From contig JAIPMN010028981.1 in NCBI GenBank assembly GCA_020650975.1, forward strand, positions 1 to 22,901: DNA of 22,901 bases, given 5' to 3'. The notes under the pieces were generated by a model that saw only the letters and a list, made by a program, of their open reading frames with translations, did no database searches and was not told the origin of the DNA. Below are positions 19,101 to 22,901 of this stretch, one piece after another. The position numbers were made by a program, and so were the translations under genes. Source of the stretch: Apostichopus californicus. Its lineage: Eukaryota > Echinodermata > Holothuroidea > Aspidochirotida > Stichopodidae. Position 1 is the stretch's first letter. Every line of letters begins with the position of its first letter.

Positions 19101-20404
19101 TCACCTTTTAAACTGATATCGATAACATGCGTAACATACAAATTATACACTTTCAATTGTAATGAGCTACCATCATAGTTACAGCTATGAATATGCATTC
19201 GGTTTTCTTGTCCTCATGTTTACATCATTTACATCATTGATCATTTCATAGCTCTCGAGCAAGTATGACTGAATCAGAGATCCAAAATAGAACGATACCG
19301 TGATGGAGAACAGATGTCAGTAATACTTTGAGTTGTATTCCTGTTCATCAGCATATCCTATGGTATGTTATATATTCATAGTTTTGTCAGTCTCAAATCA
19401 GTCAGAAATACCAAGTCAAAAGTCAAGATTGATTGATCGTGTGTGTAGTGATGTGATTCAGTTTGAGCTGTACGAAGGTAGGGAAAACATTTGTGGGAAA
19501 ACCGATATCATTATGAAAATATATTTAAGATTGAATAAGGGTAGGGAAAACAGACAGTAACTTTTAACAGATAAATAACCAAAATCTGGAAAATAAACAG
19601 GAGAACATGGCCTTGAAAGCTTGAGCAGATTGGGTACCCCAGATCTGGCACCACAATCCACACTCCCCAGGGAACAGCCTTCCAACCCACCAGGTTACTG
19701 CTGTCTTCCACAGAGGGGTTAAACTCGAAAACTCTCCAGCCACCGAGGGACCCTAAACTAGTGGACCTCCCTGGATGTATTGAGCATCTTCTCTATATCA
19801 GACAGTCTGCAATGACAAAATAAATATATAATAATAAAGTCAAGAATCAGGATATAGAAACAGAATTGGTAATCTGTATCTACATATAGGTCATTTCCTG
19901 AACTAAAATCCTTTTCGAGGATAGTTCGATAAATAAGTTGGAAATACATCATTGGAATGATGGTGTCATACTTTCTATTCTTTCTTCAAATTTCAAATAC
20001 AATGTTGGTATGGTTCAATATGATTGAATTTAGTTGCAATAGCTGTACTACATAACCAACCTCAGATAAAAAGGATCGTTTTCTCTGCAGCGAAGCTCTG
20101 ATGATGGACCAACCGTGATCATTCTTATTATATATTTGTAGTTAAATCTTACAAATTAAAGGTGTTTATCTTAATTTATGTTGCACTATGTAATAGATGT
20201 ATAATTCAACATAGAGTTGAATAATCACCAAATAAAACCTTAAACTAAACTGACAACAAACTGTGGAGTTAATCGACTTGAAATGAATGACTTTTTTTAA
20301 AAGCTGGTTTCTTCTTTTTCATAGACAGCTTTGAATTCGATACAATCAGGAGAGCAACATGTCAACTTGAAGTCCAGACCATCCGACAGACCTATAATTT
20401 CTAA
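4030..20404 (+). CDS. Death-ZU5-UPA-Death protein gene (11 predicted exons, 5' partial)
   Basis: Predicted exons are 4030-4140, 5798-6056, 7600-7923, 8465-8688, 9685-9822, 16555-16692, 17418-17531, 17762-17999, 18712-18885, 19391-19477 and 20325-20404. They join in frame to 628 codons plus TAA. Domains by residue are an acidic linker 1-37, DD1 about 38-118, ZU5 about 135-211, UPA about 266-398, a Ser-rich linker 399-436, DD2 437-515, a partial DD3 about 516-573 and a tail to 628. No signal peptide or membrane segment is visible, so the encoded part looks cytoplasmic. In UNC5, UNC5CL and PIDD1 the ZU5-UPA-DD module acts as a switch and adaptor for apoptosis or NF-kB signalling; a similar role here is inferred from family only. 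The N terminus and start codon are missing. The DD1-to-DD2 core is firm; exons 1 and 9-11 are weaker. Retention past 17999 gives an alternative stop at 18014-18016. Confidence 0.75.
5798..6056 (+). CDS. Exon 2: death domain 1 (DD1)
   Basis: The exon follows GGTTATTTCAAG and starts with DLSG, exactly as the DD2 exon does. The EWRDVGRNL motif near the start is the death-domain W..(L/V)GR signature. EVVYHML..W and a final KDL..YLL helix complete the six-helix fold. The donor at 6056 is TTAG|GTAAGT in phase 1. Reading through the donor would add 40 residues to a stop at 6178. This death domain precedes ZU5, which is not the usual order. Confidence 0.85.
6057..7599. other. Intron between DD1 and ZU5 exons
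   Basis: These 1.5 kb are AT-rich and non-coding, bounded by a GTAAGT donor and a pyrimidine-containing acceptor ending TATCAAAAG. A 63-codon frame at 7248-7439 has no recognisable domain and no clear splice sites in phase. I see no repeats or RNA genes here. Confidence 0.6.
7600..7923 (+). CDS. Exon 3: ZU5 domain
   Basis: The 108-codon exon is phase 1 at both ends (donor CAAG|GTACAT). The peptide has the ZU5 hallmarks: a G.....P.TGV.L.IPPGAI block (PPGAI at residues 156-160 of the joined protein), then VVVELLPDN and the closing strand LTLPHC (Cys 211). ZU5 is a beta-sandwich named for ZO-1 and UNC5 and also found in ankyrins and PIDD1, where it packs on UPA. Only one ZU5 is visible, as in UNC5 and unlike the two in PIDD1 and ankyrin. 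Confidence 0.9.
8465..8688 (+). CDS. Exon 4: end of ZU5 region and start of UPA
   Basis: The acceptor is TTTGGTAG|GGG in phase 1 and the donor GACAG|GTGAGT in phase 0. The segment LNETNCIIWVESFSWETC aligns by eye with the strand joining ZU5 to UPA in UNC5 and PIDD1. IQVYAACSKG with the following GYYIDLPG resembles the first UPA strands of UNC5. The position of the PIDD1 self-cleavage motif (His-Phe-Ser) reads Ser-Phe-Ser here, at residues 258-260. Confidence 0.9.
8689..9684. other. Intron within UPA coding region
   Basis: These 1.0 kb are AT-rich with a short TTTA-rich run near 8795-8812. I see no recognisable coding sequence, repeat family or RNA gene. Confidence 0.6.
9685..9822 (+). CDS. 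Exon 5: middle of UPA domain
   Basis: The exon has 46 codons, phase 0 at both ends, with acceptor TTAATCCTTTAAG and donor TCAAAG|GTAATT. The frame is stop-free from 9676, and the peptide (FWKDGRLPLKISLEKI..ESW) matches the UNC5 UPA segment with LLFKD..NLRLSI....W. It has no ATG. The next exon begins in the same phase, 6.7 kb downstream across the retroelement-filled intron. Confidence 0.8.
9990..10270. repeat. Left part of a 130-150 bp tandem repeat
   Basis: Two diverged units are marked by CAAGAAGCCT at 10078 and 10208. Each carries a GATATCTCA block, a TCATAT..TGT.AGTAGGA block and a ...GGTCATTTGGGGTCACC block. A perfect AGGTCA direct repeat with 1-base spacing lies at 10231-10243. The array resumes after the DIRS-like element at 14691. 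Confidence 0.8.
10292..10457 (+). repeat. Left inverted terminal repeat of the DIRS-like element
   Basis: The segment starts CATCGGGAACTC, continues through TTCTGGACAAGTTACTTATGC and the block ending in the reverse complement of GGAATGACCAGGCC. It aligns along its length, with small indels, to the reverse complement of 14493-14658. Confidence 0.85.
10458..11309 (+). other. DIRS-like interior without recognisable ORF
   Basis: Base composition is more GC-rich than the flanking introns, as in the rest of the element. In a DIRS element this interval would hold the gag-like gene and the reverse transcriptase. No frame longer than about 70 codons survives and I cannot identify motifs. Confidence 0.5.
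11310..12234 (+). pseudogene. DIRS RNase H and connection remnant
   Basis: In the frame at 11310-11672, HITPEWKLLEVW followed by HVVLYLHLSGET resembles the DIRS RNase H core (HIN..EL.AV....DN.TVV.YI...GGT). A second frame near 11812 has ILEW, typical of the segment after RNase H. A third, from 12064, reads VILIANFWPSR...LLLGLLADIP and ends ESLHLVARKLSG at about 12234, a well-conserved DIRS stretch before the recombinase. The need to change frame at least twice shows it is broken. Confidence 0.65.
11352..11369. other. G homopolymer followed by a three-base gap
   Basis: Fifteen G are followed by NNN at 11367-11369. The N run is an assembly or base-calling gap, so the reading frame across this point cannot be trusted. 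Confidence 0.95.
12272..14265 (+). pseudogene. DIRS tyrosine recombinase, split by a nested element
   Basis: The N-terminal core-binding part (12272-12406) reads VTDFLREMFEEGKPVNTVRG, typical of recombinases with a TI.GYRSAL helix. The middle (about 12520-12718) includes ALHALSVLPG and DLSFLSKAQT in different frames, with a TGA beside the expected first catalytic Arg. After the nested element the gene resumes near 13950 (WCLVRSLNWYL). RLRAHDVRAMSLSLALY carries the catalytic H..R box at 14124-14174, and SISSYLRDLLHQEANMAD supplies the candidate Tyr. An in-frame TAA separates the box from the Tyr region. This enzyme would integrate the circular cDNA; this copy cannot be functional. Confidence 0.75.
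12720..13933 (+). mobile_element. Nested CR1/L2-like non-LTR element, 5'-truncated
   Basis: The frame starting about 12720 has reverse transcriptase motifs in order: VWKWFQSYL.DRSQY, then VEFGEPQGYVLGPLLFSLY, then FYAEDSHIY at the YADD catalytic box, with Glu for the first Asp. WLP.KDRI.FKIL and a tail with FYLSELLQPY, LWNSLPEYV and LKTHL follow, as in CR1/L2/Rex families. All lie in one frame broken by stops at 13057, 13093, 13543 and 13618, so decay is by point mutation. The 3' end is an ATTATAAATGTCC..ATTATT tail. The endonuclease and 5' part are missing. It is inserted in the recombinase gene. Confidence 0.8.
14363..14445 (+). repeat. Internal complementary region of the DIRS-like element
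   Basis: GCATAAGTAATTTTTCCAG at the start is the complement of the left terminus. The following TAACTTATCCCCACCTGATT to GGGCTACTTATGAGGG is the complement of the right-hand extension at about 14654-14690. In DIRS1 elements this region restores the two ends during circle formation. Confidence 0.8.
14493..14690 (+). repeat. Right inverted terminal repeat of the DIRS-like element
   Basis: 14493-14658 is the inverted copy of the left terminus (GAATGACCAGGCC, ACGGAGCTGGCTAGACC, CGGTATAGTTGGTGGTA, GCATAAGTAATTTGTCCAG). A further 30 bases to about 14690 match the internal complementary region only. The flanking tandem repeat resumes right after, with ATCTCAAAAAGGGAAGC. Confidence 0.85.
14691..15475. 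repeat. Right part of the 130-150 bp tandem repeat
   Basis: About five units are marked by CAAGAAGCCT-like motifs at 14751, 14898, about 15046, about 15230 and 15368. GATATCTCAAGAAGG at 14831 and 14978 gives a period of 147. Units become more diverged to the right. Open frames here (14775-15089, 15301-15504) are repeat translation and not genes. Confidence 0.8.
15476..15990. other. Intron sequence, nothing recognised
   Basis: This is AT-rich sequence between two repeat blocks. Short frames on both strands have no recognisable motif, and I see no RNA gene or terminal repeat. Confidence 0.5.
15990..16460. repeat. Dispersed repeat with two diverged subunits
   Basis: ACTGGTACATGTAG followed by CCTA and a GGGACCATCTGG-like block occurs at about 16158-16205 and 16364-16398, about 206 bp apart, each after a 'cagagtgt.acc.aacttg.tata' block. 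The end at about 16420-16455 (ACAGTGCCCGTTGGGCTCTGGTT) matches the end of the repeat at 1631-1660. Confidence 0.65.
16555..16692 (+). CDS. Exon 6: end of UPA domain
   Basis: The acceptor is TTTCCTTTGCTGCAG|GAA and the donor ACAAG|GTTTGT. The 46 codons are phase 0 at both ends, the same length as exon 5. EILFEEVESDQEFSCPFSFD aligns by eye with the last UPA strands of UNC5 (EIPFYHIW....L.C.F.L), and YFYFKATQKRTIELR closes the domain. Confidence 0.85.
16693..17417. other. Intron between UPA and linker exons
   Basis: This is 725 bases of AT-rich sequence ending in the acceptor CATATCTCATTGCAG. No coding or repeat signal is recognised. Confidence 0.6.
17418..17531 (+). CDS. Exon 7: Ser-rich linker
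   Basis: The 38 codons are phase 0 at both ends, with acceptor CATTGCAG|AGA and donor TTGAGG|GTAAAG. The peptide (PHSDSLSLSLTRDVQL and on) has no domain and would separate UPA from DD2, as the flexible linker does in UNC5 and PIDD1. Confidence 0.65.
17762..17999 (+). CDS. Exon 8: death domain 2 (DD2)
   Basis: The acceptor is TTTACTTTGTTACAG|GAT. The peptide starts DLSG, as DD1 does, and IWKDVGRNLGI is a textbook death-domain helix 1-2 signature. EIVYQML..W.....G.QAT...L..AL...GR.DL...L covers helices 4-6. This is the canonical C-terminal death domain of the ZU5-UPA-DD module. A GTGAAA donor at 18000 gives phase 1, as in exon 2. Without splicing the frame ends FM-stop at 18016, with an AATAAA at 18332. 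Confidence 0.9.
18000..18711. other. Intron after DD2, or 3' UTR of a short form
   Basis: This stretch is AT-rich and non-coding. If exon 8 is spliced it is an intron ending near GCGGGAG at 18711; if not, it is the 3' UTR of the short form. No other feature is seen. Confidence 0.5.
18332..18337 (+). promoter_or_regulatory. Candidate polyadenylation signal AATAAA after DD2
   Basis: AATAAA lies 316 bases after the alternative stop at 18014-18016. It would fit a transcript that ends with DD2. The hexamer is common in AT-rich DNA, so support is weak. Confidence 0.25.
18712..18885 (+). CDS. Exon 9: partial third death domain (DD3)
   Basis: EAISQLLISWRKKYNSETTC with the following L..QL matches helices 4-6 of DD1 and DD2 (EVVYHMLLLWKRKHG). 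The donor TCAAG|GTAAGG is phase 1, the same as the other death-domain exons. The expected W...GR start is not in this frame. Another frame at 18690-18710 reads KWLEPGGR and then stops, so the 5' half may be frameshifted. The acceptor I use (18711) fits phase 1 but is weak. Confidence 0.5.
19391..19477 (+). CDS. Exon 10: tail
   Basis: The acceptor is ATAGTTTTGTCAG and the donor ACGAAG|GTAGGG, phase 1 at both ends, 29 codons. The peptide ends FELYEG, like the end of DD2 (EELYEEG). It has no domain. Support rests on splice signals and phase alone. Confidence 0.4.
19580..19790. other. GC-richer island within the last intron
   Basis: Composition changes sharply to C-rich text (for example CCCCAGATCTGGCACCACAA, ACTCCCCAGGGAACAGCC) between AT-rich flanks. 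Open frames on the minus strand (19458-19685, 19511-19711) match nothing I recognise. A repeat insertion is the likeliest reading, without an identified family. Confidence 0.4.
20325..20404 (+). CDS. Exon 11: terminal coding exon with stop
   Basis: The acceptor TTTCTTCTTTTTCATAG is the most convincing in the last 2 kb. In phase 1 the frame stays open for 25 further codons (DSFEFDTIRRATCQLEVQ and on) to TAA at 20402-20404. It completes an 1884-nt frame. No domain is seen. It could belong to a splice form without exons 9 or 10, since all are compatible with phase 1. Confidence 0.45.
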
Positions 20405-20830
20405 ATTTTTGCTCCAAGGATGCTCTTTTAGGGATTGAGACAGTTATGACATCAGAATTGTAAGTCATGGACTCGGTGATCTATCACAGTACTGAAAATT
20501 AACTTAATACCCAAAGTTGTTGTAACTTTGAGGTCACTTAATAGACAAAGTGTGTATATACTGTTCGCTTAAAGCTATATTTATACAAGCTATGAAGAGG
20601 AAGAAGCAAAATATTGTAGCAAAGGTACAGACTTTGAATCTAAAGGAAAGGACATTTTGTCACCAATTAATTTATGCCTGAGAATTAATCCAAGGGGCAC
20701 AATGTGAACTGACTGGGCTGGGGGCACCAAATTTGATACAACATCTGTGGCAATAGAGTACTTCTACTTTGAAGGAACCAGCTTCTGCTATTTTGACCAA
20801 AAGTTATTGTCAGGAAAACGCATCTACACA
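20405..20830. other. Probable 3' UTR or flank
   Basis: No coding sequence is recognised. The next AATAAA in the + strand downstream is at 21573-21578, which would give a 3' UTR of about 1.2 kb containing the 158-bp duplication; this is uncertain. Confidence 0.35.
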
Positions 20831-21165
20831 AAGCTGCTATCTGAATAGGGGATAAAGCGATGTTAGTATGACCACAGGGCAACTCCCCAGGCTCTCATCT
20901 GAAGGAGTTTGACATCAGACCGGTCTAAAGACCTACTCTACCTGCAAGTATGACAATGTAATGTATGTTGTAGAAACTGGTAGCGATTAAGCTGCAATCT
21001 GAATAGGGGATAAAGCGATGTTAGTATGACCACAGGGCAACTGCCCAAACTCTCATCTGAAGGAGATATCAGGAAGTTTGACATCAGACCGGTCTAAAGA
21101 CCTACTCTACCTGCAAGCTGCAAGTATGACAAATGTAATGTATGTTGTAGAAACTGGTAGAGATC
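20831..21165. repeat. Two-copy tandem duplication, 158-bp period
   Basis: AAGCTGC(T/A)ATCTGAATAG starts copies at 20831 and 20989. Both contain CATCAGACCGGTCTAAAGAC and end at TGTAGAAACTGGTAG. Copy 2 differs by small insertions of about 11, 7 and 1 bases and a few substitutions, so the duplication looks fairly recent. Confidence 0.95.
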
Positions 21166-22901
21166 ACTGACTTCATTAACATCACCGGAAAATCACCAGC
21201 ATTTGTAGCAAATATATATTGCAGTACTACTGAATGACTAAATAGGGGAGAAGAAGGAGGAGGAGGACTTTAATACAGTATAATTACCACAATAGCAATC
21301 AGTTCAGCAAAGGAGATAATGAAGTCGTGTTGGTTAATATAACGACAGGAAGACAGAATTTGGTTTTTGTCATATACACAATGCGATCAACTAGGAGTTT
21401 TATAACACATCATTTGTCCATGATAGAATTGCTCGGTTAAATCGGATTTTTACTTATAATCCAAACAGACAATCCTTTGAGGTTATGGTGTCGTAATTTA
21501 AAAACTAAATAATATTTTTCTATGTGAATTGCTGATTTTCAATCCATGTATTCTATATTTATGGCTAAATTAAATAAACAACCTCAGAGAGGTCATCATA
21601 TCCTGAGGTAGAAGGAAAACCCTGATGGTCTTATGAGGATTAACGAGGTGGTTGATTAATTATCAATGCCTCCAGAAGTTTCATGCATTTTCTTAAAACC
21701 TCAGCAAAGCTAAAACCATTACCATTACTGAGTTATTACATCCTTTTATCAAATCTCCAAAGTATGAAATATTAATGGAAGGCAGTTCTGTTAAGCTAGG
21801 TAGGTATTCATATGTTTTATAGGGGTATGAACAGAGCCCTCTTTGGCTCACACCACTGTGTTTGCCATGTGGGAATCCAATTAACAGATCTAGACCATTT
21901 TGAATTACCTTTCCCATTTTGAAAGACCATTCCAGATGGTAACCTATGGATTGCTGGTGGATGTAAGTTCTTCTTTTCATGTCATTAGCCAGCCAGGGTT
22001 CAAACCTATACCTTTTCAGATACTACCAACTGTCATTCGCTCAAATGTCACCGTATTTGGACGACATCATATAAAATGTCGTCAGCGATACAGAACTGGT
22101 CCGTTAACAAAAACGGGACAGGTAAAAACAAAAAGATTAGTTGGAGCTGCTATAGTTTCTCCCACTTTTAGACAATGCTGTTTCAGACCTTCTAATTAAT
22201 CAGAATGATTGACTTTGGTCTTTTAAGCTTGTCATCACTTCAGGAAAGTACAAAGCATCTTAAGTTATTAAATGGCTGAACATTACAAATGGCTTCGACC
22301 ACAGTGTTGTTCATGTTGTGTGACATTTAGACTTCTGGACAGTATGATACATCTCATAACAGATTTTGGCTTGTTGTCCCCTGTGAGATATATCTGCTCA
22401 AGTAAGAAAGAGTTGTCTTTACAATATGTGCTTGCTAATGGGATGGGGATTAGTGAGGGTTGGGGTAGGGTAAAAGTAAGATGTGTCAAGTATTCTTTTG
22501 GATTGATTTATCATGTATAGTGACTGAAAATATGCTGCATAATTAGGGCAATGGTTAAAAGATGAGTATATTTTTGTAAGCTATTTTCCTGTGAAAGAAG
22601 AAATATTGTAAATTTGAAACGAATGTATTTTGAATTTTTTATTTTCTTACCCTTATTTCATCTAAGATGCCAGGTAATATGTTATGTCAAGAGACTTCAT
22701 GTTGGTAATTTTTAAGGATTGTGGATTAAACGAAAAGGACAATTAACCAGAATGTGGTAAATATCTAGATATGCTCTAAGTTTGTGTTGTGGAAGATCAC
22801 AGGATTGTGAATTTAAAAAGAAAGAAAAATGATCTTAAGAATTAAAGAAGAGGTTGTGTTGACATCTGAGGTACAGTACTTCTCATATTATAATTTGATT
22901 G
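21166..22901. other. Downstream flank without recognised genes
   Basis: The longest frames (21900-22199 +, 22272-22520 +, 21693-21980 -) show no motif I recognise, and their predicted peptides have no consistent domain pattern. A short GGA-rich run lies at about 21255-21267. I see no repeat family, RNA gene or splice chain that continues the upstream gene. Confidence 0.45.
21573..21578 (+). promoter_or_regulatory. Candidate polyadenylation signal AATAAA
   Basis: This is the first AATAAA on the + strand I find after the stop at 20404. It is the best candidate for ending the long transcript, though hexamers occur by chance in AT-rich DNA. Confidence 0.25.

Noticed and set aside
21974-22199. 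Possible exon after CATGTCATTAG, and a GGTTCAAACC box B-like string near 22000
   Set aside because: No protein domain or partner exon is visible. For a tRNA, no box A or foldable cloverleaf lies at the right distance.
22272-22520. 82-codon + frame with an opposing minus frame
   Set aside because: No recognisable motif; overlapping frames on both strands are expected by chance here.

Overview
The window reads as nuclear DNA of a marine invertebrate deuterostome, most likely an echinoderm (perhaps a sea cucumber). It is AT-rich with short exons, GT/AG introns and many decayed repeats. One gene combines death, ZU5 and UPA domains, and there is a DIRS-type retroelement plus a CR1/L2-like non-LTR element. 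The lineage is inferred; no rRNA or mitochondrial marker is present. There are no operons, CRISPR arrays or recognisable tRNA or rRNA genes.

Layout. 1-1010 is a 36-bp minisatellite. 1030-1665 is a dispersed repeat with AGGTCA-rich tandem units, a perfect 20-bp hairpin and a terminal motif that recurs at 16420. 1666-4029 has no recognised coding sequence, only a TA microsatellite joined to a perfect 18-bp palindrome.

From 4030 to 20404, on the + strand, I infer one gene of at least 11 exons. Domains in order are an acidic linker, death domain 1 (DD1), ZU5, a UPA domain over three exons, a Ser-rich linker, death domain 2 (DD2), a partial third death domain (DD3) and a short tail. All 11 predicted exons join in frame (1884 nt, 628 codons, then TAA). 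The core (DD1, ZU5, UPA, DD2) is strongly supported by splice sites, phases and recognisable domain motifs. Exon 1 and exons 9-11 are less certain, and the true 5' end lies upstream. ZU5-UPA-DD is the cytoplasmic module of UNC5 netrin receptors, UNC5CL, PIDD1 and ankyrins. An extra death domain in front of ZU5 is the unusual feature.

The 6.7-kb intron inside the UPA domain (9823-16554) holds three layers of repeats. A tandem array of about 130-150 bp units is split by a roughly 4.4-kb DIRS-like element (about 10291-14690). That element has inverted terminal repeats, an internal complementary region, RNase H remnants and a tyrosine recombinase. The recombinase is itself interrupted by a 5'-truncated CR1/L2-like element (about 12720-13933). 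All of these retroelement genes are broken.

20405-22901 holds the probable 3' UTR or downstream flank, with a 158-bp two-copy duplication and no recognised second gene.
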